Positions 24,226-34,715 of a stretch of DNA of 64,000 bases are shown piece by piece. The stretch covers positions 62,001 through 126,000 of the forward strand of contig BPQB01000055.1 of the NCBI GenBank assembly GCA_019973155.2, written 5' to 3'. Made by a program: the position numbers and the translations under genes. Numbering within the stretch: position 1 is the stretch's first letter; each line of letters opens with the position of its first letter. The notes below the pieces were generated by a model. It made no database searches. It was not told the DNA's origin and saw only the letters and a program-made list of their open reading frames with translations. The stretch comes from Phanerochaete sordida. Taxonomy: Eukaryota; Basidiomycota; Agaricomycetes; Polyporales; Phanerochaetaceae.

Positions 24226-25333
24226 ATGAGCCATATCGTATGTGAGTACGCACGGCGTTCATCCCACCACTTCTTCTGATAAACTACAGATCAGGGACGT
24301 CTCGTCCGTGACCTTTGGCCAGACTCTCTTCCTCGCCTCACGAAGGCGTTCAAGCTTCAAGAGGAGCTTCAAGACTATGAACTTGTACCAGAGGAACTGG
24401 TTGATATCGATAAATGGGCTCATCCGCGTTACTGCCCTTATCTGCGAGATATCTCCAGGCGATACATCTTTGCTTTATCCAACCCACCTCACGATACTCC
24501 AAGCACTGTATATCAAGTTTCAATTCGGCTACAAGGCTTTGTGGCATCGGTGTGCCTGAAGCCGACCGGGAACTGGAAAGGGTGAGATACATACATAGCT
24601 TCCTTGCTTGACGCAGACACTAAGCACCCTTCTTTTCAGAACATTCGAAGATGCTGTCCGAGCGGAACAGTCCTTGATCTTATCAGGTGGATGTCATGCC
24701 AGGATATTTGAAGGACAAGTAGAAGCACTACAGAAGATCCGCAACGTCATCTATAACATTCTAAGGGACAGAAATGCACCCGATATGCCAGCTCATCGAA
24801 TCCACCTACAGCGACGTGTTTTTGCGAAGGAGAGTAGTGTTCCTGTCGTTCCTATCCAAACCGTCATCTTTGTCTTCCATTAGGTGCGACCTGGATTCAA
24901 CCAACCATCAGTTTTGAGCGACAAGGACGACCTAATGGGGCGAGCGAGCAAAATTTCGCACTTATGGAGAGTCTGTGAAAGGACGATCACAGCCAAACAA
25001 GATGAAGATGGACAAATACGACCATGTGCTTACTATCAAATCAAAAAAGGCGATTTCGTCGATGTAGTTGCAGTGGTCGAGATCGCGACGCCCATCGGGA
25101 CCAAGGACGTGTTCGTCAAGCTTACAATAAAGCAGGTTGTGCAGCTAAAGCCCAATGCTGACGATACAAACGTAAGAGATCAGATATCACGGCAGATACA
25201 GGTGCTTACAATTATATTCTGCTCTATCCTCCGATTACAGGATCCTGCTGGTGCTGCCTCAGAATCAGCCTCCACCGCCTCAAGTATCATAGACAGCGTT
25301 GTCACTATGGACAGCGGGGCATTGCTACTATAG
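24226..25333 (+). CDS. Unrecognised family (GD-V-VE signature), copy C
   Basis: Starts at ATG 24226. Exon 1 is only 16 nt (24226-24241). A 48-nt intron (donor gtgagt, acceptor tacag) leads to exon 2, 24290-24581, reading YQGRLVRDLWPDSLPRL and then KPTGNWKG. A second intron (donor gtgaga, acceptor ttcag) leads to the exon TFEDAVRAEQSLIL and onward. Exon 2 contains no ATG, so it is easily missed. A further intron near 24830-24883 (acceptor ttag) leads to RASKISHLWRVCERT, then KKGDFVDVVAVVE and VFVKLTIKQVVQL. The last intron (from about 25170, donor gtaaga) precedes the Ser-rich tail ending 25333. The terminal signature links it to copies A and B, which lie on the other strand. Function unknown. 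Confidence 0.55.
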
Positions 25334-25582
25334 CTGTCACTGGGTCTATCTATAAATTATAAACCTATATAGCCATAGAGCGTGCTATATGGGCGCATAT
25401 AGTAGATGCAAGATGATCAGGACCTCCTCCACACCGAGATATTCTCTGGGCTCGAAGAGAGGCAGGACTTGGACACCGCTAGACTGCGCTTCCGCGTTAG
25501 TATCGGCCTCAAAATAGTACACAGGCAGAGCATACATAGATACGGCGCGGTCTGCGGTGTCTCGATCGCTGTGCGATGCGCT

Positions 25583-26262
25583 ATGGCGTACCATTTGTAG
25601 AAGACATAAACGCCGTATTCAACTCTTCACTTACCAGGTTGAATACCAATTCAAAACCATCATAGTCGTGTTACTTACCGGAGGTGTGACTTCACGATTC
25701 CGACAGCTGTGTGACCCTGGTCTGACACACCGCGAAACGCATAAAGACAGGCGTTCCTCTTTGAGCAGTGCGACAATCGCCTGCGCTGTAGAGAGTTCGT
25801 CGAAAGTCACGGACCGCGGCAGCACCGTCTGGCTGGATCGCGTTTGCCAAGAGCGACACAGACGCCGTCGTGGATATCTACGAGCATGCACACGCGTTCG
25901 CGCAATTACGCGGAGGCATCCGATTCGGACCGCGTATACGGTAGAAGATGCAAGTTCTCGGGCTTGTGAACGAGCTCCGCCCTCTGGCGTCGTGTTGTGC
26001 GCCCGTTCTACGCTGTGATTGCCCATTCGCTAACGATTTACTCCGCGCAGATGTACCCGCACGCTACGTGAAGGCCGATGAGTCGGCGTGTGTACCAGCC
26101 GGGCAGACTCCGTGTATGATCTCGAGCCTGCGTCGCCAAGCCTGCACTCACCGTACGTCAGCAGCGCTCCAGAGCTTCCGCCGCGCGGACCTCCTCGCCG
26201 TACACCTGTGCTGCATCCGACTGCACCACTGCACATACTTGGCATATACATCGTCGGTTACA
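25583..26262 (+). repeat. Left arm of the long inverted repeat
   Basis: Contains gene-like remnants: NELRPLASCCAPVLRCD on the plus strand near 25965-26020, then SSAPELPPRGPPRRTPVLHP near 26155-26215. The equivalent peptides are encoded on the minus strand of the right arm, so the arms derive from one ancestral coding sequence. Stops and frame changes make both copies non-functional as they stand. Confidence 0.6.
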
Positions 26263-27439
26263 GCAAGGATCCCTTGGGCGTCGTAAGAGTACACTTCAAG
26301 ACCGCACAACTGTGACGCGACCTCCTCGTCGGCGCGAGTGGGATTGAGTGCGCCGACGTGGACCAGTCGGTATGTCTACCGTGGGTTCAGCAGAACCTAA
26401 GACGTCGCGAACGCAGCGCCAGGCCATCGTACACTCGCATACCCATCTCCGTGGGTCTGTAGACTCTGTACTGATCTGGGTGTGGAATAGTGCCGCTGAC
26501 AACATCCACTACCTACAGTTCTCCGGCAGGGACAAGGTGCGTTCTTGCCCATTACGTTCTCCTCCTGATGATGGGCGCAGGATTTCATGTGCTACCATAT
26601 CGCGCGTGGCACCATAATCAACTGCGCAGCATTCTTGTCGTTCCCCTAGCGTAGCATTACAGTGCACGCCGACCTGTGAGTCGATATTGCTGCGCAGGAT
26701 GAGCTCCGATTCTGCGCACACTATGCTGGGCAGGTGCCGGATGCGCGTGCTTTCGTTGGCGTTAGTCCCTCCCGCGATATTTTTGGGATGGTGCTGACGG
26801 TATTTGGCCGACAGCGCATCCATGCGCCCTCGCAGTGGTTGTTCAGCTCCATGGTCGATCTCACAGCGTACGCGCACGGCCACGCGGTACTCGTCGACGA
26901 CGCGGTGCGTCTTCCCCGTCTCGCCCATCCCGCACATGACTTCGCGCCAAGCGTCCGGCGCCATGCAGGGCATCGGGAATGCGCGCATACTCGTCGCGCG
27001 TTTTTCCTCCTTGCATGCATTACGCGTCACCCTTCTGCGCCTCCTTACGCGTGAATAACACCGCAGGACGTCCTCCGCCGCGTGTTTGACCCATGGGCAG
27101 CCTACGTACTGTGTCCAGCGCTGACCTAAACATAGCATCCATGAATTAATTGTGGGTTATCCAAGGCAACTTTTACAACAAGTTTGTGATAAAGGCCACG
27201 CCGAATTTAGGTATCGTGACCGCCTGTTCCATTCGGTGTACTGGGGCGGTAAAGAGTGCACGGGGTCCTATCGTTCAGGGTCACTTCGCAGCACCTCAAC
27301 ACCAACGGACGCAGCACGGTATCACAGGCTATGTGTACATACTTGAATACTTAGACTTTCACAAGGATGCCACAAATCAATCTGCGGGGCAATGGACCTT
27401 GAATGTGGGCAGAGGAGAAGCACGCGGAATGAGGAAGCG

Positions 27440-27570
27440 TTACTCGCCGGAATAGCGAAGTCACGATTATGGTCAGTAGCACGAGTACGACGGCCTTGAA
27501 TCGGGTATTCAATCCGGTAAGTATCGAGTTGAATACGACGCCTGGTGTGCCTAAAAATGGTTCGCCTTAC
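27440..27570 (-). repeat. Third, isolated copy of the arm tip
   Basis: The stretch from cgaagtcacgatt to the inverted end tggttcgcc matches the terminal 120 bp of the right arm in the same orientation, including the paired words gtattcaa and gagttgaat. It suggests that a related element ended here before or after a nested insertion. Confidence 0.5.
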
Positions 27571-29027
27571 CAGGGCAGACCACGGCTCTACTTGCATCCG
27601 CGAATCGTTGAAATTATCTGTGCAGCGCAGCGTTCATGTCACCTGGACTGGTGACAAAGTCACCGGATCGACAGCGTAACACAGCCACACGGTGACAGCA
27701 GGGAACACACAGAAATTAGAATGAATTTAGCCAAGTCTTTGCCAAGTCCTGCTATCTCCCCTACTGACCCCGTGCTGTCGCTGTCTATCATTATCATGGT
27801 GCATCGTGTCGAACCAAAACGCCACATCCTATCAGGCGTCTGGAGGCTATCTTTGCTCACGTAAGGAGACGCACATGACGAGAGTACGAACGCTCAAAGC
27901 ACGCCTAGAACACGGCACGTCTGGGGCCTCACTGCGTCAACAAACAAGGTTACGGTCTCAGTCTTGCAACTCATTCCACGTACCGGACAGCCAACTCGAT
28001 CGTCGGAGATTATGCCGAGCATGCCTGTAAACGCCGTTACATGGCATAACCAGTATCCCGCACGACTTCAACGGAGTGCACGCGCGGTAGGGCACCTGCT
28101 AAGGTGAAGTATCGTGTGACCTCTGTACATAGGAACAGAAATATACACAAAGTCCGCTCACTGTAGGGTCAGCTGTCGTAGCCAGATTGCCATCAACGCG
28201 CGTGTTACATTTTCTTGATCCGCGAAGACCTGGCGAACTACTAAATTTCCTATGTGGGCACCTGATTTCCACCCTGCGGTGCTATGACGGCACAATCAAC
28301 TCAGAATGCTGGAAGCTCGTATTTGATAATCTGACGCGAACTCACTTAGAAATGACCCACAAAGCGGTGCTTGGATTGCGATATGGGATTCGGGTACCGT
28401 TAGCAAGCAAACCGTACCGAAGCTTCATACACAGGTCACGCTCCTCTCATGACAGTCAACTGATCAACAAAAGACATTAGGTACATTGGTCACAGGGGTC
28501 CGCGTTGCAAGACACCGTCTCGTAATCAGCTAAGCTAAAGCGTTTGACATGGAAGTCACTGCGTGCGTAATGTGGCGGTCGCGTACCTCAGCGGCGTATG
28601 CTCATAGAGTCTGTCAGATGTAGTTGACCCCGCTCTCCATGCGCTGTTCACATCCATCTCCAGCTATGACACGCCGAAACAATTACCATTTATTGCGGGC
28701 TTGCCGTCCGCCCTCGTCAGAGGGCCTCTCATCCGTGAGCGTTGGCCATGTACGGCCATTCTGCTTATCACGGCAACGACCGCAGTAGTAAGCGAGCATA
28801 CACGTGGAAAGTGTTCTCAACGTAAGTTGATTCACGTGGTTGAGCGCTGAGTCAGATGGAATGTGGCGTACACTCAACTTCGGCCTCAATGGACTACCGC
28901 CGCAATCCTTCGCGAGCAGAGTCAGAGCTACGCGGTACGCAGCATCCATGATTCAAACAGGGGCCCCACGGGACTCGAGCTGCACAGGACCCAGCTGAGT
29001 AGTACTTACCCTAATACGGCGCACCAT

Positions 29028-29739
29028 AGCCGACGATGTACTTACATGCCAACGTGCGTGCATTACGGCGGCTGGATGTGACACAAGAGCTCGGCGAGGA
29101 GGTATGCGCGGTGGAAGCTCTGGAGCGCCTATGTCAGACCCGGAACAGTAAGTGCAGCCTCCACGACGCAAAGTCGGGACCCCACACAGAGTATAATCGG
29201 CTGACATGCGCGCCCGTTGATCGGCACTAGCGTACTACGCGGGTACATCTGTACGGGGGTAACGCGTCAGCGAGCGGGCAATAATGGCGCGGAAGAGACG
29301 CACAGCACGACACCAGCGAGCGGAGCTCGTCCGCTGGCCCGAAAGCGCACATCCGCTCCAACGTGTGCGGCAAGAATCTGAAATTTCTATCAAGCTGCAG
29401 GAATGCGGATGTACAATGGTAGATGTCGACGCGGAGGTCCGTGCCGCCCCCGGCGAGCGCGATCGAGCCTGACGACGGTGTCGGGGTCTGTGCCTTTCGC
29501 CGAGCTCCTCGCAGCGCTGGCGCGGGTCCCAATGCCCAAAGAGGAACGTCTACCGATATGTGTTCTGCGAACAGCGGCATGTCAGACCAATATCGTATAG
29601 ACGAGAAGAGCTGGCGCGCGGGATAGTGAAATCACGATTTCGGTAAGTAACACGGCTATGATGGCTGCAAATTGGTATTCAACCTGGTAAGCAACGAGTT
29701 GAATGCGGCGTCTACACTCTCTATACGTGGTACACCATA
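29028..29739 (-). repeat. Right arm of the long inverted repeat
   Basis: The inverse of the left arm. The minus strand encodes FGPADELRSLVSCCASL and IGAPELPPRIPPRRALVSHP, counterparts of the left-arm peptides. The outer 80 bp (ending gtgtacca on the minus strand) align with the left end almost without gaps. Confidence 0.6.
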
Positions 29740-31437
29740 TCCTACGGTTTTTGGACTCTGTCTATTTTATTCAAAATGTTCGGCCCTGCCCTGCATCACA
29801 CATGCATATGTAGAGAAGGATAAACATAAGTCATATACACCGCCGGCGGTATTTACTGTACATAAATGACTACTTTGGCGGGAGAATGACTCCGACGCAC
29901 TTGTGACGCCTGAATTCAAGCGATGTATGCCGCACACGGCCGCACCGAGGTCAACGATCATCCGTGCAATAAGACATGGATGGGCTCACCTGGACCATTG
30001 ACAAGCGCTATATACTGCGGGCGAGTCGCCAGGCTACTGCGACGAACGCAGACGTGACTGTTCACGCCACCGGTGGAGCTGAGCAGGAACGCCGTCAGCG
30101 GCATGAAACAAAACGAAGATAGGAGGACTGGCCAACAAGTGCCGGCAAATCAAGATGCAAATGGGCGCGGAAAGCGCTACCCGTCTCTCACGAACCTGGG
30201 AACGTGAACGGCTCTGGAAAGTGTGGTCAAAGACTTACACAGGCCAAAGGTACCGGGCTCGTCGGGATAAGGCCCACAAAGAGCTGTGTCCCCTATGAGG
30301 TCGCACACCCAGCTTACCCTGGTTCTCCACCGAAAATATCTGGAAGCGATCATGCTTGGTCTAATATTGACGCCGTACGGTAGGTCTCAAGCCTGTGAGG
30401 CACGCGCACTAGACATGCGAATTGTGAGGAGCACGCTGCCGGTCGGATCTCGTCCGAGTAATCGACGGTGAGTTTTCCGCCGCTAGAGAGATGCGGGTTC
30501 ATCAATCCACTTCCCACTCCTCTCTCATGTACGCACTGTTCTAGCGCAGCGGCACGAGTACTCTACCAGCTTTGACCAGGTCACTATTCACTCTCAGCAG
30601 GTCTGTAGACCGTGTGCACATCCTTACCTTAACCACAGCCTGCTTGTCTGCGTGTAGAGTTTAACATGCGTTGTATCGCGGGGCGTGCCTGCGTGGACAG
30701 GAGCCCTGTACCTCCCAATCTTCTGAGTAAAGACAGCCGCACGCTCCCTGATTTTTTGTGCGTCGCCTATGTTATCATCTGCACACATGTGCTCTGCGTC
30801 CTCACGGATGAACCTTGAAGAATATCACACCTCTCAGTGTGGTTTGCCCGCCCTCACGCGCTGCGTGAGCGCACCGTTGCCAGATTTCAAGAGCATACAA
30901 TAGCACAATTCCCGTTCAAACGTCGGAGGCAAAGCCCAGAACGAGCACCCGCACCGCCTTTTGAGCTCTTTTGCATGCAACCAGTCGATCAGACTGTTGA
31001 CACCAGTGGACGATGTCGCAGAGACGCGGCACTATGCCCGGGCGACGACTTCGCAGAAAATGCAGATCGAAATACTGTGAAGAAAAGGCTGGAGCGAGTG
31101 CGCTAGGGAAGGTGTATTGCGACCATAGATGCTTTAGCCTTGCAAGACACGCTTGAAGATGTCTGATGTCGGTTCATAGTTCGAATGTTCAACTCAAATA
31201 TCACAACACACAACACACGAGTTCTCAAGCCGACCAAAGCATATTGCCTCCTTAGTACATCTACTAGGAAATTTTCAGATGGAAACGACCAAGACTGAAG
31301 ACCGAGATACGAGAACTCCGTCGAAGAAGCGCTACTACACATCAAGGAATATAGTCTAACGGAGTTTGCCGACGCCACAAAGGCCATGTCTAAGTTACGC
31401 GACCACTTCTGAAAGGACGACGAGAACGTGACAGACG
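29740..31437. other. Intergenic, no supportable gene
   Basis: About 1.7 kb of short frames in all phases. It should contain the 3' untranslated region of the F-box gene that ends at 31438. No repeats or RNA genes were recognised. Confidence 0.5.
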
Positions 31438-32774
31438 TCATACAGCACCTATTCCAACCTCAGAGTACGTCTCTGCATTGTGGACGACGGCGAACCGAAT
31501 TTTCCCACCTGAAATCAAACATATATGTCCGTCAGTGCCTGTAATCAACCAAGAGTATGACTGACACTCGTACCTCGTATCGCAAATTTCGGAAGACAGC
31601 GGGTATACTCCGAGCCCCACTCGTCTACGAACGAGCAGACTGCGCGCCGAGTAAGTAGTGAAAAGAGCACTACTTCTAGCGATGTTGTTCTGGACAGAGC
31701 CGCGTCCAGAAGATGCCACGACATCTCCGCGAGCATCCCTCGTTCTACCTCAGGTCCTCCGATAAGAATATGGCGATAGTCCAGATAAAACACAACCGTT
31801 TCGCATGAGGGAGGAAGATTACACGCCGTGGCGGTGATCATGTCCATCCGCTCTGCCAAGGATGCTCCGGGAGATGCGATGAGGGATACTGACGCAGTCA
31901 GCTTCTTCAGCCTTTCGCATCGCGCGAGATGTTGGAAGGTGTAGTTGATCAACGCTACACAAAAATGGCCCATTACATGAGTAATCGTAACATCATGCTA
32001 GACCACGTAGCTCTCACCTTCCCCGAAGCTAGAAATATGAATAGTCACATGTAGGAAAGTGACCTTCGTCCGGGATGAGCCGATTATAGACGCGAGCTGA
32101 TCAGCATTGAAGGGAGTGAGATAGGAGAAGTATATGACTGTCAACGAGCCGAGGGGAGGGTCGCGCAGGGTACAAAGATCTACGTCGTGTGACCAGTAGT
32201 TTCCCAACATGATGAGCTCTCGCATGTTAGGGTATGCGAGGGCAAACGCAGGGACGACCGACGACGTTCCCGTGAACTCGGTGTCAGTGACCGACAGTTC
32301 TTCTAACTGGGACACGACGGCCGGGGGAGAGAAGTCGAATGAGGTGATTGACCAGGCGACGTCGTTCACTTCGAGTGTCTTGCAGCTGGTGAACGTGCTG
32401 AGGAGCTCGCGGATGATCCCGAAGTCGATGAGGTTGTAAGGGGCATCGGCTTCTAGTGCTTGTCCGACTATGGTGAGGCGGCGAACAAAAGGAATAGCGA
32501 GAGGGGTAGAGTTGCAAAAGCGGCAGAAGTCAGCTAAAACACCGGCCGGGTGGGTGACCAGACGAATAATAGACCACAGGTGTTCCATGGCGCTCGGATA
32601 GAACGCACGACAGACCTGTGAGAGAACGCGAAGAAGGGCTCGCTCCCCGTAAGCCGCGTCTATGACAAGCCAGAGAATTTCCAGTGGGAGTGATGGCCTG
32701 GGCATCTCAGGGTACGCGGCGACGCCGAGAGAGAAAATGTCGCTGGACAGGGGAGGGAGTGAACGTAACGTCAT
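31438..32774 (-). CDS. F-box protein with leucine-rich C-terminal region
   Basis: Three exons, 32774-32018, 31954-31574 and 31508-31438, with introns of 63 and 65 nt (donors gtgaga and gtacga, acceptors gtag and ttcag) and agreeing phases, giving up to 402 aa. The F-box lies near residues 25-75: PSLPLEILWLVIDAAYG, then VCRAFYPSAMEHLWSII. Diverged leucine-rich segments follow (for example LEELSVTDTEFTG). F-box proteins are substrate receptors of SCF ubiquitin ligases; the substrate is unknown. A TATA element lies only 19 bp above ATG 32774, so Met23 (32708, just before PRPSLPLEIL) is the likelier start. The next gene, 33216-34524, is a diverged relative on the same strand. Confidence 0.8.
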
Positions 32775-32792
32775 TCCCTACGGGTTCGCCCA

Positions 32793-32800
32793 CTTATATA
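32793..32800 (-). promoter_or_regulatory. TATA box of the F-box gene 31438-32774
   Basis: On the minus strand TATATAAG sits 19 bp before ATG 32774 and 85 bp before the in-frame ATG at 32708. The distance favours the second ATG as the translation start. Confidence 0.5.
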
Positions 32801-33215
32801 CGGTCTTTACGTGGGCATAGTACCCGCGACGGCGAACCTGAGTTCGGCACCGATCCGACACGACCACCAGCAACAGAAATTTGGCGTGAAATTGATGATC
32901 GCAACGCGCGGATTACGAGCAGCGCACAACGTACATCAAATTTGAAAGCCTGTCACGACAATTCTACACGCTACGCGTATCGTCTCCGTCAGGAGCCACG
33001 GTCCGGAAAACAGTCTGCCTGCGCGCAATTTTGGAACGTCTCTCTATAGGTGCGATGACAAGATCGGACACACAATCTGTGAACCTCTATTTGGGCAATA
33101 AAATGGACGTTGTGGGCCACCGCACCCTCTCCATCCGGTCAACCACGCGGGATTCGAAGATGCTGTTGTGATTGTCGACCACGAGGACCAGGTTCACGTC
33201 GTCTAGAGAGCCGAG

Positions 33216-34524
33216 TCAGCGTCGTACAGCCGCAAAGTTGGTACACGTACTGCGTAACGCGCGATTAATCGCGCGCTCCATGTAAGCAGTCCACCTGTAC
33301 GACTTCACTCCCATGGGCTTTCCTTCCAAGATGACCGTTACTTTCTCGAGGTTCGGCGTGTTCAAGGCGGCGAAGCATGCGCGCCAATCCGCGAGCCGCA
33401 TCGACGACTCAACTGCGGCCTGAGGTCGACGTTCACCGTCTACGATGACTCGCAGAGTGCGTAGACACGCTGGGAGCGTCTTCATCAAGGTGATCAGCCT
33501 GAGGTTGATGTCGGAGGCTGCGATGAGCCCGAAGAAGGAGAAGTTAGGGAAAAATATGGTGAATGTTTGGAGGCGGCTACACTTCTCGAAGCTGGCCCCG
33601 TCGTTGTCAAAGGTGGTGTTATCTACGCCAAGATATGAGAAACAAGCCCAGCAAGGAAGACGGCAGGAACTCACTGGAGCGCCACTGGACTATTCTGAAC
33701 GTGATGTCCTGTAGCGTACCGGCAGAGCTGGCAATTTGCTGCCCGATCAGAGGAAGATCGAAATCTCCTGCCCCGTCAACAACCAAAGACTGAAGGTGTG
33801 TGAACTTAGGTAGCACCCCAAGCGAAGTGAACATCGTCCTCCTGACGAAGCTCAGGTGAAGTCTTGTGACCGATGATACCTCGACTTTGGAGTTCGGCCA
33901 TGTAGCTCCGGACCGACACTGCGTGAATTCGACAGACCGTGCTTGAGGAAGCGCGGATAGAATATGGCTCGGCGCATCTAGGTCTGCGACGCGGGAGAAA
34001 TCGACGTAGGAGATACGGATCTTTGTCACATGTGTGTTTAGGAAGGTAGGCGATGGGGAGAGGGGGTCGGGGAGTTGCCAACGAAGGCTGACGATATCGA
34101 GATGGCGGGTAGCAGAGAAGAAGGATAGAAGACCATAAATGTCGGAGGGATAGATCTCAGGGAACGGCAGGGGTCGTAGAGTATACAGGCGCTCCATCAT
34201 CTCAATGCTAGCTTTGACGGTGAGGCGTCGAACACCGTAGCGCAGGACGCCCATCGGCTCCCAAGCTTTTCGGATCGTGTTCTCGATATCCATAGATGGA
34301 CGGATGATGACGAAGACTCTGGCGAATAGCTCACGTTGAGCGACGGGGGAACACCTCTTGCTGACGAGGGACATGGCTTCGAGTGACCTATGCCGCGCGA
34401 CATCTGGAAAAGCCTGAAGGATCCCAGTGAGGGTCTCCGGGGGTAGCGTGTCGAGCATGACGGGTGAGACTCCAGACACTGCCGTACGATGGTCTAAATA
34501 GAAGGCGTCGTCATGCCAGTTCAA
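33216..34524 (-). CDS. F-box protein, second copy
   Basis: Two exons, 34524-33675 and 33622-33216, with a 52-nt intron (donor gtgagt, acceptor cgtag) joined in phase; up to 418 aa. The F-box is MLDTLPPETLTGILQAFPDV followed by SLEAMSLVSKRCSPVAQREL. The rest has irregular leucine-rich segments (VTRLHLSFVRR, FTHLQSLVVDG). As in the neighbour, the F-box starts at an internal methionine (Met23, 34458), with an AT-rich ctatttaga 35-43 bp before it, so the protein may begin there. Together with 31438-32774 this is a tandem pair on one strand; the low identity implies an old duplication. A role in SCF ubiquitination is inferred from the family. Confidence 0.8.
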
Positions 34525-34635
34525 ATTTTTCCATACGGATCCGATGCAGGCACTGCACCATTACTCTCCCGCAAGAGTCTAAATCTTGAGAACTTCCGCG
34601 AAGACGGGTAGCGGTACCGCCAGACTCGCAGGAGT

Positions 34636-34659
34636 GGCAGCGTTCACCGCCTCGCTGCC
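34636..34659 (-). terminator. Hairpin near the proposed Helitron 3' end
   Basis: A perfect 7-bp stem (ggcagcg at 34636-34642 with cgctgcc at 34653-34659) and a 10-nt loop, lying between the stop codon of the Rep-helicase and the CTGG end. Helitrons carry such a hairpin just before their 3' terminus, where it serves as the rolling-circle termination signal. Confidence 0.5.
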
Positions 34660-34715
34660 GAGTGAGTAATAGGTGGCATCAAATCGTGGTGCAAGTGGCG
34701 CACTAAACTCTCGCG

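Larger units (their letters stand above)
25583..29739. mobile_element. 4.2-kb structure with long inverted arms, class unknown
   Basis: The outer ends read tatggcgtacca (25582 onward) and, inverted, tatggtgtacca (ending 29739). Each arm runs inward for about 0.7 kb with clear though diverged identity (by eye roughly 70%), to a shared acatcgtcgg at 26249-26258 and its inverse near 29030. Identity stops abruptly outside both ends. About 2.7 kb lies between the arms, including a third partial copy of the arm tip near 27440-27570. No convincing target duplication was seen. It may be a transposon with long terminal inverted repeats (Mutator-like elements are one class with such arms) or an inverted duplication of a decayed gene. 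Confidence 0.55.

Noticed and set aside
26509..27138. 209-aa minus-strand frame with a P-loop-like GMGETGKT
   Set aside because: The motif stands alone without flanking helicase or NTPase motifs, and the frame lies in decayed DNA between the inverted arms.
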